The notes: generated by a model not told the origin, from the letters alone. A stretch of DNA of 20,823 nucleotides from Pseudomonas sp. (GCF_030150285.1 NZ_JASLGE010000002.1:1-20823), one strand, 5' to 3'. Positions 1 to 7,812 are shown, numbered from the stretch's first letter. Numbers and translations: made by a program.

Positions 1-355
1 TTTTGTCCTGGTACACGCGAGAGCGAAAACTCTGGGTCAACATCCACAACCAGGGCACGAGTGTCAGGTGGTAGCGGGTTAAAGAACCATCGCTGCCAAG
101 CCGGGCGGCAGTGCTGACCAAGCCACTGCGCGGGCATCGGCGGCCATCGGCGAGCGTGGTCAGCAATGTAATTTTTTGGCCCATCAAGGCTGAGAGCGCG
201 ATTAGGTGATCGGCGCTGAGTGCGAAGATATCCCAGCGATAAAGGTCGGATAACGCTTCATGACCGACCCAGCGCTCCACCTGCAGGCTCTGAGCCAAGG
301 GGGCAGGGGCATCCAGTACATACAGCCGGGTTTGGCTGGAGAGGGTCGAACTCAT
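1..355 (-). CDS. vgrG: VgrG (TssI) T6SS spike protein, N-terminal part only
   Basis: The first 118 codons of a minus-strand gene that runs off the left edge. VgrG trimers form the membrane-puncturing tip of the T6SS tube and carry effectors. The translated N-terminus begins MSSTLSSQTRLYVLDAPAPL. It contains segments typical of the VgrG gp27-like domain: VGHEALSDLYRWDIFAL near residues 31-47, LMGQKITLL near 55-63, and RYHLTLVPWLWMLTQ near 93-107, followed by FRSRVYQDK. The ATG at 355-353 has a purine-rich AGGGA about 10 nt upstream. The effector and immunity remnants at 741-2615 lie upstream in the same orientation, and a duplicated leader directly precedes this gene. The domain match is clear. 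The C-terminal gp5-like needle and any effector-specific extension lie outside the window. Confidence 0.85.
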   Translation of the reverse strand, partial: MSSTLSSQTRLYVLDAPAPLAQSLQVERWVGHEALSDLYRWDIFALSADHLIALSALMGQKITLLTTLADGRRCPRSGLVSTAARLGSDGSLTRYHLTLVPWLWMLTQSFRSRVYQDK

Positions 356-373
356 CGCGGTGATATCCCTATT

Positions 374-636
374 CAATTAGGTTGTTGCTCTGCCATTTGA
401 AAGCTCGCCGTTCAGGCAGTCGGGCATAACCCGCCAAGAAGTCGGCAAGGAAACTATTGAACGTGCAAAGGCATTTGGGTGGGGGCCATTGTGCCTAGTT
501 GCCCGGGGGAATTGGCGGGGGAAAGAGGCTTAAAAAGACGGACTACAGAAATTAGAGAAAGAGCCTACGAAAACTTGTCAGTGTATTATGTAATAAGCCT
601 CTTTGATGCTCGATGCCAGGCTATACGGCGATAGGG
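374..636 (-). repeat. Leader repeat, copy A (upstream of vgrG)
   Basis: Direct repeat of about 250-260 bp shared with 2659-2907. The best stretch, 551-584, is identical over 34 bp to 2823-2856. The rest aligns with scattered substitutions and an extra segment of about 11 bp near 412-423 in this copy. It ends about 18 bp before the vgrG start, so it is probably the vgrG promoter and untranslated leader. No confident sigma-70 or sigma-54 promoter could be picked out. Confidence 0.85.
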
Positions 637-740
637 TAGGGTGTAGCATTTTTGTCGTTCGGACAGGAAAGTGTATAGCTTTACAGTGAGCGGTAAGTGA
701 GTGTTGTTAGGTATCCTTCTTTTGAAGGGCGAGTCCAGTT

Positions 741-905
741 GTTTCGATATCATAAGTGGCTATTTGAAGTTTCTCACTTGCCTTGGAGCGCTAATTTTAA
801 ATATCTACACACTCTTTTTTCCAGGCCTCAGGCCTTGCTGGTGTCTTTGCTTTAAACGCAAAAGAAATGCTCCCAATTAAATAGGCAAGAAAGGTTTTTT
901 GTAAA
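741..905 (-). pseudogene. Degenerate relic of a second Tli4-type immunity gene (N-terminal part)
   Basis: Read on the minus strand, this stretch encodes QKTFLAYLIGSISFAFKAKT, then AWKKECVDI, and after a frame change at about 799-802, FKISAPRQV. The intact immunity gene at 1021-2172 begins with a signal peptide containing FLGSISFAVTAKT, followed by GWKTECVGYFKISVPGEV. The two therefore align from the signal peptide through the first mature residues, and the similarity is also visible at DNA level. No start codon remains at the expected position. A stop codon (TAA at 799-797) interrupts the first frame and another follows shortly after in the second. I could not follow the homology beyond about 741. 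This is a dead paralogue lying downstream of the live copy. Tandem immunity paralogues are known behind some T6SS phospholipase effectors. Confidence 0.75.
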
Positions 906-970
906 AGAAGCAGCTGGCCCTACTGCAAAGCCTTTCACCTGCTATTTGCCAATAGCTATGGATGTAGGTA

Positions 971-992
971 AGCGACCTGACTGGAGGTCGCT
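971..992 (-). terminator. Hairpin downstream of the immunity gene, possible terminator
   Basis: Perfect 8-bp stem (agcgacct / aggtcgct) with a 6-nt loop, about 30 bp past the immunity stop codon. On the minus strand only a short, impure T-rich tail (CTTACC) follows, so intrinsic termination is possible but not certain. Confidence 0.4.
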
Positions 993-1020
993 ATATGACG
1001 CAGCGTATCACCGCGAGAAT

Positions 1021-2172
1021 TCAACGTCGCTTGATCGATGCGGCGATGGTCTCGGCCATTTTGCGAAGTTCATCCTTGCCAATGGTTGGTTTGCCGTCAG
1101 GCGCGTTCTCCGAGTCTTGCATCACGTAGAGCAGCAGGTTGGGGGTGTCTTCCTTGGCATCAGGGTCGCCTTTGACATAGGCGATATAGCCGTAGTCCAT
1201 AGTTCGTGGCAAACAGCCAGCGGCTTTTTTATCGGCTTTGGAGAAGTATTCGTCGCTCCAAGAGCAAAGTTCAGTGGGCGTGCGTGTAGGGCGGGTTATT
1301 TCTACAAAGGTTGATTGTCCTTTGTAGCCACCCATTTGGACTGAGGGGAACTTGTTAAGGCCGAGGGCTTTGTAGTTCACGCCACCCCAATCCGGACGCT
1401 CCCAAAACGCTAGCAATTCATTTTCGACGGTTGGATTTTGTTCCATTGAGTAGCTTTCCAGCAAAGATGCACTTTGATCCCGGAAAAGAATTCTGACGTC
1501 AGGATGTTTTTTCAGCCGCATGATGGTGCCCATGCTTCGTTTTTGGGGTCTGTCGTCCTTAACGAAGCCGTAGGGCATGCAGAACCCTTTTTCCCGCGGA
1601 ATTTGGTAGCGGGCGCGGGGGCGAAAATTCTTAAGGAAGTGAGCTTGGTCAGATTTGACCTTGGCTTCTGGATCGGTAGGTGAAAACTCGCCTTTTGACT
1701 GAGCGTAATAATAAATTCGCCTGGCCCCATAAATAAAAGTCACTCCCTTAACATTGTAGTACTTGTCAGTGTAGGAGTAACTCAGTGAATTTTTTTTAAA
1801 GGCATAGTCAGAGTCCTTTATTGGGCTGTGTTCTGTTTTACCCTCTCTGGAAGCTTTCACAAACTCTAATCTTTCATCTTTTAATCTTAAAAAGCCGGCT
1901 CTGGGAAGCATTGAGGATATACGTATCAATCCATCTAAATATATTGAATCCTCAAACAAATCATAGTCGCCCGTATGGACTGCTTGAGATAATTTGCTGG
2001 GGTCTGAGCCCCCTCTGGCGATCCCTATATCTACCTCGCCAGGAACGCTTATTTTAAAATACCCAACACATTCCGTTTTCCAGCCTTTAGGGATCTCTTG
2101 TGTTTTTGCTGTAACAGCAAAGGAAATACTTCCTAGGAAACAGGCCTGTACGATTGTCCTGACAACCTTCAT
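1021..2172 (-). CDS. Tli4-family T6SS immunity protein, periplasmic
   Basis: A 383-residue protein with a Sec signal peptide (about residues 1-22, hydrophobic core with FLGSISFAVTA). The mature start, KTQEIPKGWKTECVGYFKIS, resembles the N-terminal domain of Tli4-type immunity proteins, which sit in the periplasm and neutralise T6SS lipase toxins. The C-terminal third contains GGYKGQSTFVEITRP and the end LRKMAETIAASIKRR. The gene starts inside the stop of the upstream toxin remnant (ATGA overlap, 2169-2172), the usual coupling of effector and immunity genes. Base composition is noticeably more AT-rich than in the metabolic genes to the right, which suggests horizontal acquisition. The reading frame is intact, so it could still protect against a sibling strain's toxin. 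The family call is from recalled resemblance. Confidence 0.7.
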   Translation of the reverse strand: MKVVRTIVQACFLGSISFAVTAKTQEIPKGWKTECVGYFKISVPGEVDIGIARGGSDPSKLSQAVHTGDYDLFEDSIYLDGLIRISSMLPRAGFLRLKDERLEFVKASREGKTEHSPIKDSDYAFKKNSLSYSYTDKYYNVKGVTFIYGARRIYYYAQSKGEFSPTDPEAKVKSDQAHFLKNFRPRARYQIPREKGFCMPYGFVKDDRPQKRSMGTIMRLKKHPDVRILFRDQSASLLESYSMEQNPTVENELLAFWERPDWGGVNYKALGLNKFPSVQMGGYKGQSTFVEITRPTRTPTELCSWSDEYFSKADKKAAGCLPRTMDYGYIAYVKGDPDAKEDTPNLLLYVMQDSENAPDGKPTIGKDELRKMAETIAASIKRR

Positions 2173-2615
2173 CCGCGCGACTCCAGGGTGTTGTTTGACA
2201 AAAATGCAACTTGCTTTTCTGGCTGGTAAATATCCTCCGGTTCAAACGTGTTCCAAATGCCTTTGCGTAGTTCATGAGCCAATGTCCGTGTCGGCTGAGG
2301 ATGGCCATTGCCCAGAAAATCTTTGCGTGTCGACTCCCAATCGTAGAGGCGCACCCTGGGTGCCAGTTGCACGTCCCGGTTGATCTGCCAGCCAGCGGTA
2401 TAGATCGACTCTTTCGCGGCGGCAAACGCAGTAATCAACTCGGCAGAATACGCTTTGTCGTTGAAGTAGGGTGTTACTGCGTTGCTTCTCGCCGGAAAGG
2501 AAAACGCAGGGGCGAGCCAGATATTTTCAGTCACGAAAGCTTTGTAGGCATTGCCATTGGTATCCGCGATTTGAAGTACGTGGCACCGAGGTGTGCTGTT
2601 TTCAGGAAAACTCAT
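2169..2615 (-). pseudogene. Internally deleted phospholipase D-type T6SS effector (Tle5/PLD-like) remnant
   Basis: An open frame of 148 codons with a good start (ATG at 2615, AAGGA 8 nt upstream). Residues 1-92 resemble the N-terminus of T6SS phospholipase D effectors: AFSFPARSNAVTPYFNDKAY, AAAKESIYTAGWQINRDVQL and VRLYD. Such effectors are normally many hundreds of residues long with two HxKxxxxD catalytic motifs; none is present here. After residue 92 the text changes to LGNGHPQPTRTLAHELRKGI and QPEKQVAFLSNN, which I take to be the C-terminal tail of the same protein. The simplest reading is an in-frame internal deletion with its junction near 2315-2340, leaving N- and C-terminal ends joined. 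The stop overlaps the immunity start. It cannot have PLD activity, and it might still be translated and couple translation to the immunity gene. Confidence 0.6.
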
Positions 2616-2658
2616 TTAACGTGTCCTTCAGCGTGTTGATCAGTGTTTGAGACGCGCC

Positions 2659-2907
2659 CAATAAGGCAGTTGCTCTGCACGTTGAAAGCTCGCCGTTATA
2701 ACCCGCCAAAAAAACGACAAGCTGAATGTTGAGCGCGCAAAGGCATAGCGGCGGGAGACATTGTGCCCAGTTGCCAGGGGGAGTTGGCGGAGGAAAGAGG
2801 TTTAAAAAGGAGGACTACAATAATTAGAGAAAGAGCCTACGAAAACTTGTCAGTGTGTGAGGTGACAAGCTCTTTGACGCGCGATGCCAGGTTATCCAGC
2901 GATAGGG
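2659..2907 (-). repeat. Leader repeat, copy B (upstream of the effector remnant)
   Basis: Second copy of the leader at 374-636, in the same orientation. It ends 43 bp before the effector-remnant start. It shares the 34-bp identical core (2823-2856) and conserved blocks on both sides. The position suggests that the effector cassette is transcribed from a promoter of the same type as vgrG. Confidence 0.85.
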
Positions 2908-3035
2908 CAACAGGAGGATAATTTTAAGGTTTATCCAGATGTCGCGCGGTGACCACAGCATTTTAAGTTAAATAGACCGTCATCGACGATGGGCTAGCGG
3001 CCAGCAAGTTCTGACGGACACGATCAATCAGGCAT

Positions 3036-3095
3036 AGAACGCCGGTTAGTTGGATGTGTGTGTTCGCACAAACATCATCAACCAAATCGGCGTTC
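3036..3095. repeat. Long imperfect inverted repeat with TTCG loop
   Basis: A roughly 60-bp imperfect hairpin. The outer arms agaacgccg...gttg-atg and catcaacc...cggcgttct pair with a few bulges, and the tip is a perfect tgtg-TTCG-caca stem-loop. It lies between the aminotransferase stop and the T6SS leader repeat. No T-tract follows on either strand, so it is not a classical intrinsic terminator. It could be a structured boundary, a mobile-element remnant or a rho-independent-like mRNA 3' end of the operon. Confidence 0.55.
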
Positions 3096-3151
3096 TTGTT
3101 TATGTGTTTCCCGGGATTGCGTGATGAACCCTTTTTTGAGTGTGAAGTCGA

Positions 3152-4399
3152 TCAGCCGTTGGCGTAGTCAACGCTGAGTTGCAGGGCGGCGCGATTAAAG
3201 GCCACTTTCATCTCCTCGATCACCCGGTCGGTGTGGGCAAAGGACAGGTAAAGGCGCCCGTAAGGCGACGGCATGATCAATACACCCGCTTCGCGCAAAG
3301 CCAGGTGCAGGGCTTTGCTGAAGGCCGGGTTGGCGATTTGCAGGGCTTGCGCATAGGTTGTCGGCGCTGCGGCCCCCAGCCAGATTGCGAACACATTGCC
3401 GTAGCCGCTGGTGGTAATGCGGATGCCCTGGTCGCTGAACAGGCGTTCGATGGCCACACGCAGCGCATCGCCACGCTCAAGCAATGCGTCGAAATCGCTG
3501 GCATCGAGTTGCCCCAGGGTGCTGCTGACGGCTGCGCAGGCCATGGGGTTGCCGCTGAAGGTACCGCCGCGCAGTACGGTGCCCTGTTCAAAACCCGCCA
3601 GAATCGCCGGTTTGCCCACCACGGCCGACACCGGCACCCCGTTGCCGATGGCTTTGCCGACGGTGGCGATGTCGGGGTCCAGCCCTTCACGCAAGCCGGC
3701 CAGGCCGGCGTAGAGGCGAAAGCCCATCAGCACTTCATCGCATATCACCAGCGCACCGTGCTGACGAGCCACGTCCTGTACATGCTTGAGGTAACCCGGT
3801 GCCGGCATGATGCACCCGGCATTGGCCAGCATCGGCTCCAGCACGACCGCCGCGATGTCCGGGTCCTGGGCAAACAGGCGTTCAACATCATCAAAATCGT
3901 TGTAGCGCAGCAACGTGGTCCGGTCTGTGGACGGGCGTTGGTCATTGGCAAAGTTGGCTTCAGGGGAGTTGACATTGCCGAAGCTGACATCATCAAACCA
4001 GCCGTCAAAACCGGCGGCGACTTTGGCGATTTTGCGGCGGCCGGTATACGCACGGGCGGCACGGCAGGCCAGGTGAACGGCTTCGCTGCCCGAATTGGTG
4101 AAGATCACCTTGGACAGTGCGCCGGTATGCCGGGCCAATTCGCTGGCCGCGCCGTGTTCGCGCACATGGGCCCAGGAAGGTGCTGCACCGTCGCTCAGCG
4201 CCTCGATCACCGCCGCGTTGACGCCGGCGTTGGCGTGGCCCAGTGCGACTGCACCGAAGCCCAGCGCGGTGTCGACGTATTGGCACCCCTTGTCATCCCA
4301 CAGGTGGGCACCGCTGCCGTTGCGGATAAACAATGTTTCGCCATGCAAGTCCGGCAAAATACGGGCTGCGCTGGAAACATCACCGACTAGATTAGGCAT
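3152..4399 (-). CDS. Class-III PLP aminotransferase (glutamate-1-semialdehyde aminomutase-like)
   Basis: A 415-residue fold-type I PLP enzyme. Motifs: SGSEA at residues 103-107 (phosphate binding), DEV at 221-223 (Asp contacts the pyridine nitrogen), and TVGKAIGNG with K249 as the Schiff-base lysine. The DEVLMGFR segment resembles glutamate-1-semialdehyde 2,1-aminomutase, but its position as the last gene of an amine-uptake operon argues for a catabolic transaminase that moves an amino group from an imported omega-amino compound to a keto acid. The substrate is unknown. Start: an ATG 11 codons upstream (4432) is in frame, but it overlaps a hairpin and lacks a ribosome site, while the ATG at 4399 has AGAGG five bases upstream. 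The gap to the preceding permease is about 100 bp. Confidence 0.88.
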   Translation of the reverse strand: MPNLVGDVSSAARILPDLHGETLFIRNGSGAHLWDDKGCQYVDTALGFGAVALGHANAGVNAAVIEALSDGAAPSWAHVREHGAASELARHTGALSKVIFTNSGSEAVHLACRAARAYTGRRKIAKVAAGFDGWFDDVSFGNVNSPEANFANDQRPSTDRTTLLRYNDFDDVERLFAQDPDIAAVVLEPMLANAGCIMPAPGYLKHVQDVARQHGALVICDEVLMGFRLYAGLAGLREGLDPDIATVGKAIGNGVPVSAVVGKPAILAGFEQGTVLRGGTFSGNPMACAAVSSTLGQLDASDFDALLERGDALRVAIERLFSDQGIRITTSGYGNVFAIWLGAAAPTTYAQALQIANPAFSKALHLALREAGVLIMPSPYGRLYLSFAHTDRVIEEMKVAFNRAALQLSVDYANG

Positions 4400-4431
4400 A
4401 AAAACCTCTGATTTCTGGCAAGGGTTACCCA

Positions 4432-4452
4432 TCCCGGGCGTAAGGCCCGGGA
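4432..4452 (-). other. GC-rich intercistronic hairpin
   Basis: Perfect 8-bp stem (tcccgggc / gcccggga) with a 5-nt loop between the second permease gene and the aminotransferase gene. On the minus strand no T-run follows, so read-through is expected. Such hairpins commonly protect upstream mRNA or set the ratio of distal to proximal gene products. It covers the alternative ATG at 4432. Confidence 0.6.
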
Positions 4453-4501
4453 GGTGTTTTTACGGTTGTTTAAGGCTGTCGCGGTGGTGGCGAGCCATGG
4501 C

Positions 4502-5323
4502 CTATTCGGCTTTTATTTTCATTCTCTCGTTGCGCCGTCTGAGCACTTCCAGGGTCAGCAGCATCAGCACGGAGAGGACCACCATGATGGTCGCCACCGC
4601 TGCAATATTGGGGCTGATGTTTTCGCGAATGCCCGAGAACATTTGCAGCGGCAAGGTGCGCTGTGAAGGGCTGGCCAGGAACAGCGTGACCACCACTTCA
4701 TCGAACGACGTGGCGAAGGCAAACAGCCCGCCCGAGATCACGCCGGGCGCGATCAGCGGCAACATGACCTTGAAGAACACCGTCAGCGGCGGTGCGCCCA
4801 GGCTGGCAGCGGCACGGCTCAGGTTATTGTCAAAGCCTTGCAGGGTCGCGTTGACCGTGATCACCACAAACGGCACCCCCAGCATGGCATGGGCCAGCAC
4901 CAGGCCGAGGTAGCTATTGAGCAACTGCAGCTTGGCAAAGAAGAAGTACAGGCCCACGGCAACGATCACCAACGGCACGATCATGGGCGAGATCAAAAAC
5001 GCCATGACCACCCCCTTGAACCGGAAGTTGCCCCGAGACAGGCCCACAGAGGCCAGGGTGCCGATTATCATCGCCAGCAAGGTGGCAAACGGCGCAATGA
5101 TAAAGCTGTTCTTGAACGCTTGGCACCATTCACCCGAAGACATCAGTTCCTCGTACCAGCGAAACGAAAACCCGTCCATCGGGTACGTCAGGAAGGATGA
5201 CGCGTTGAATGACAGCGGAATAATCACCAACACCGGTGTCATCAAGAACACCAGCACCAGCAACGACAGCGTCACCAACCCAAACCTGGCCAGTTTCTCG
5301 GCCCTGGAAGCATAAGGCTGCAT
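4502..5323 (-). CDS. ABC transporter permease, PotC/PotI type
   Basis: A 273-residue inner-membrane permease with about six hydrophobic segments. The first is LVTLSLLVLVFLMTPVLVII (about residues 16-35); others include FATLLAMIIGTLASVGL, FLISPMIVPLVIVAVGLYFF and LGLVLAHAMLGVPFVVITV. The EAA-loop region reads RAAASLGAPPLTVFFKVMLP (about residues 170-189), the coupling helix that docks to the ATPase. Length and topology match the PotC/PotI subunit of polyamine importers. ATG at 5323 has GAGG eight bases upstream, which overlaps the stop codon of the preceding permease gene; five bases separate the two genes, so translation is probably coupled. Imports the substrate delivered by the binding protein at 7833-8885. 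Confidence 0.9.
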   Translation of the reverse strand: MQPYASRAEKLARFGLVTLSLLVLVFLMTPVLVIIPLSFNASSFLTYPMDGFSFRWYEELMSSGEWCQAFKNSFIIAPFATLLAMIIGTLASVGLSRGNFRFKGVVMAFLISPMIVPLVIVAVGLYFFFAKLQLLNSYLGLVLAHAMLGVPFVVITVNATLQGFDNNLSRAAASLGAPPLTVFFKVMLPLIAPGVISGGLFAFATSFDEVVVTLFLASPSQRTLPLQMFSGIRENISPNIAAVATIMVVLSVLMLLTLEVLRRRNERMKIKAE

Positions 5324-5328
5324 TGTGA

Positions 5329-6579
5329 TTACCTCGATTGGCTGGGTTGGGTGAGCTTGCCGTACACCGCGTACAGCAACAGGGTGGCCACCAACAGCAG
5401 GCTGCCGAGCGCAGAGGCCATGCCCCAGTTAACGGTTTTGTTGGTGTAGAACGCGACGAAGTAACTGACCATTTGGTCCGCTGCGCCGCCCACCAGCGCG
5501 GGGGTAACGTAGTAGCCGATTGCCAGAATGAAGGTCAGCAAGCCACCGGCCGCCAGGCCCGCGAATGTCTGCGGCACATACACCCGCCAGAACGCGACAA
5601 AGGGGTGGGCACCGAGGGAGATGGCGGCGCGTACATAGTTGGCCGGGATGTTTTTCATCACGCTGTAGAGCGGCAGGATCATAAATGGCAACAGCACATG
5701 GGTCATTGCGATGATGACCCCGGTTCTGTTGAACACCAGTTGCACAGGCGCGTCGACGATGCCTAACCCCATCAACGTGCGGTTGATCAGGCCGTCTGCC
5801 TGCAACAGCACAATCCACGCCGCAGTGCGCACGATCAATGATGTCCAGAATGGCAGCAGTACGCAGATCATCAGCAGGTTGCTTTTGCCTTCTGGTAACG
5901 TGGCCAGCCAATAGGCGACCGGGAACCCCAGCAGCAGGCAAAGCAACGTGACCACACCCCCGATGTAAAAGGTGCGGGCAAAGATATCCACGTAGATCGA
6001 CTGATTCGGCTCGGCGCTGACCAGCTTGCCGGTGGCCGAGTCCATGCGTTGGTCGAGCGCAGCCAGCAGAAAGTAGGGTGTCCAGCTGGACGATGCCTGT
6101 TTCATCGCTTGCCAATACTTAAGCTCGCCCCAGGCACTGTCGACTGCGATCAAGGCTTCGCGCTTGTTTTCCACGTTGTCGGCGGGCAAATTGCGCAGTG
6201 TTTTGGTGATCACCCCACGGTAGGCAGGAATCTCGTAGCTCAACCGCTTGGAAAGTGCGCCGACCTGGCCGTTCTCTTTGGCGGTGGCCAAGTCGGTGAT
6301 CAGGGCGGCATACGCGCGCTCATTGGGCAGGCTATTGCCTTTCCAGTCGGCGAGGGCTTCGGTGGTGCGCGGCAGGGCTGTGTGCACGTCGGGGTTGTCG
6401 ACGCTGCGCGACAACAGCGTGCCGATCGGGAAGGCAAAACAAACCAACACAAACAAAAACAGCGGCGCAATCAGCATCAGCGATTTGAGTTTATACCGGC
6501 GCTGGGATTTTCTGAGCTGGGTGCTCAGGTCTTGCGCGGGTGGCTGGCCCGAAGGGGAAGTGGCGGACTGACTCATCAT
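5329..6579 (-). CDS. ABC transporter permease, PotB/PotH type, with large periplasmic insertion
   Basis: A 416-residue permease. The first membrane helix (about residues 32-55, LKSLMLIAPLFLFVLVCFAFPI) is followed by a soluble stretch of roughly 150 residues before the second helix at TFYIGGVVTLLCLLLGFPVA. The rest carries four to five helices and an EAA loop, RAAISLGAHPFVAFWRVYVP. PotB and PotH are usually near 275-320 residues, so the extra length is mostly this periplasmic loop. A similar architecture occurs in transporters for GABA-like or aminovalerate-like substrates, from memory. The start could be either of two consecutive ATGs (6579 or 6576). The ATPase gene ends seven bases upstream, consistent with one transcript. 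Confidence 0.9.
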   Translation of the reverse strand: MMSQSATSPSGQPPAQDLSTQLRKSQRRYKLKSLMLIAPLFLFVLVCFAFPIGTLLSRSVDNPDVHTALPRTTEALADWKGNSLPNERAYAALITDLATAKENGQVGALSKRLSYEIPAYRGVITKTLRNLPADNVENKREALIAVDSAWGELKYWQAMKQASSSWTPYFLLAALDQRMDSATGKLVSAEPNQSIYVDIFARTFYIGGVVTLLCLLLGFPVAYWLATLPEGKSNLLMICVLLPFWTSLIVRTAAWIVLLQADGLINRTLMGLGIVDAPVQLVFNRTGVIIAMTHVLLPFMILPLYSVMKNIPANYVRAAISLGAHPFVAFWRVYVPQTFAGLAAGGLLTFILAIGYYVTPALVGGAADQMVSYFVAFYTNKTVNWGMASALGSLLLVATLLLYAVYGKLTQPSQSR

Positions 6580-6586
6580 CGTCGAC

Positions 6587-7666
6587 TCAGTGCGGGGCTA
6601 CGTCCAGGGCACGGATGTGCTCTGGCGACCAGGAAAGGGAAATCGAACTGCCTACGGCCCAACGGTTGTCCATTTGCGCGATAGGGAGCTTGATCATGAA
6701 ATTGGGTTGCCCGGCAATTTCAGTGATCATTCGCACGTGGTCGCCCAGGTAGATGTACTCCTGTATACGGGCGCTCAGCGGCGAACTGCCGGCCGGCCCG
6801 ACACGCACGCGCTCCGGGCGTATGCACAGCGCAACCGGATCACCGGGTTGGGTGTGTGCAACTGAAACCGCCTGCACCAGGCTGCCGTCGCCCAAGCGTG
6901 CGACGGCCAGCGGGCCGTCCTTGTAAACGAAGGTGCCGTTCAGTGTGTTGTTTTCACCGATAAATTGCGCCACGAAGCTTTTTGTCGGGCATTCATAAAT
7001 GGCATTCGGGGTGTCGATCTGCTGGATCGCGCCGTCATTGAACACCGCGACGCGGTCCGACATGGTCAAGGCTTCGCTTTGATCGTGCGTGACATACACC
7101 ACGGTCAGCCCGAGTTGTTGGTGCAGGTGTTTGATTTCCAGTTGCATGTGCTCACGCAACTGCTTGTCCAGGGCCCCCAACGGTTCATCCATCAGCACCA
7201 GCTTGGGGTCAAAGACCAGCGCGCGCGCCAGGGCCACGCGCTGTTGTTGGCCGCCGGACAGTTGGGCGGGGTAGCGCTTGGCGAAGTCAGTGAGTTTCAC
7301 CATGTCCAGGGCGCGCTTGACTTTTGCCTGTTTGTCGACGCTGTTCATTTTGCGGACAGACAGCGGGAAGGCGAGGTTTTGCTCAATGGTCATATGCGGA
7401 AACAGGGCATAGTTTTGAAACACCATGCCAATGTCGCGCTTGTGCGGTGCCAGGTTGTGCAGCGGCTTGTCATTCAGAAAGATTTCACCGTGGGTGGGTG
7501 TTTCAAACCCGGCCAGCATCATCAGACTGGTGGTCTTGCCCGAGCCCGAAGGGCCGAGCAACGTCACGAATTCGCCCTCTTTGATATCAAGGTTCAGATC
7601 CTTGACGACAGGACGCACCCCGTCATAGGTTTTCTGGATGTTTTTGAATCTGACCAAGTGTTTCAC
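6587..7666 (-). CDS. ABC transporter ATP-binding protein, PotA/PotG type
   Basis: A 359-residue ATPase that powers import. Walker A GPSGSGKT (residues 38-45), Q-loop Q84 in VFQNYALFPH, signature LSGGQQQR (136-143), Walker B LVLMDEP (156-162), H-loop in YVTHDQSEA. The C-terminal third is a TOBE-type domain typical of PotA/MalK-like subunits. The start is a GTG at 7666 with TGAGGA eight bases upstream. The frame stays open upstream to 7795, but that extra 43-residue stretch has no ABC-domain homology and overlaps a likely mRNA hairpin, so it was left out. Second gene of the operon, 166 bp after the binding-protein gene. Confidence 0.93.
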   Translation of the reverse strand: MKHLVRFKNIQKTYDGVRPVVKDLNLDIKEGEFVTLLGPSGSGKTTSLMMLAGFETPTHGEIFLNDKPLHNLAPHKRDIGMVFQNYALFPHMTIEQNLAFPLSVRKMNSVDKQAKVKRALDMVKLTDFAKRYPAQLSGGQQQRVALARALVFDPKLVLMDEPLGALDKQLREHMQLEIKHLHQQLGLTVVYVTHDQSEALTMSDRVAVFNDGAIQQIDTPNAIYECPTKSFVAQFIGENNTLNGTFVYKDGPLAVARLGDGSLVQAVSVAHTQPGDPVALCIRPERVRVGPAGSSPLSARIQEYIYLGDHVRMITEIAGQPNFMIKLPIAQMDNRWAVGSSISLSWSPEHIRALDVAPH

Positions 7667-7787
7667 GGGGCAATCCTCATTCGGGAGCAGGCCGAAATCA
7701 TCTTCGCTACTCTTTTGCCGCTCATGCGAAAGGGTGAAGCGCGCGGGAGCGGCTTCAGTGGCATGAGAGGGCGTCGCAATGCAGTGA

Positions 7788-7812
7788 CCTGCCACCCGTG
7801 ACAGGTGGCAGG
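7788..7812 (-). other. Intercistronic hairpin after the binding-protein gene
   Basis: A 9-bp perfect stem (cctgccacc / ggtggcagg) with a 7-nt loop, 20 bp past the binding-protein stop. No T-run follows on the minus strand. Hairpins at this place usually stabilise binding-protein mRNA so that it outnumbers the membrane components. Confidence 0.55.

Noticed and set aside
595..625. Possible sigma-54 promoter (CTGGCATCG on the minus strand) in the leader repeat
   Set aside because: The GG element is present in both copies, but no GC element lies at the required distance.
1994..2383. Plus-strand open frame of 129 codons across the effector-immunity junction
   Set aside because: No ribosome site or homology; both minus-strand genes in this stretch are better supported.
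3179..4390. Long plus-strand open frame (about 400 codons) opposite the aminotransferase gene
   Set aside because: It mirrors the codon bias of the real gene on the other strand and has no recognisable domain or ribosome site.
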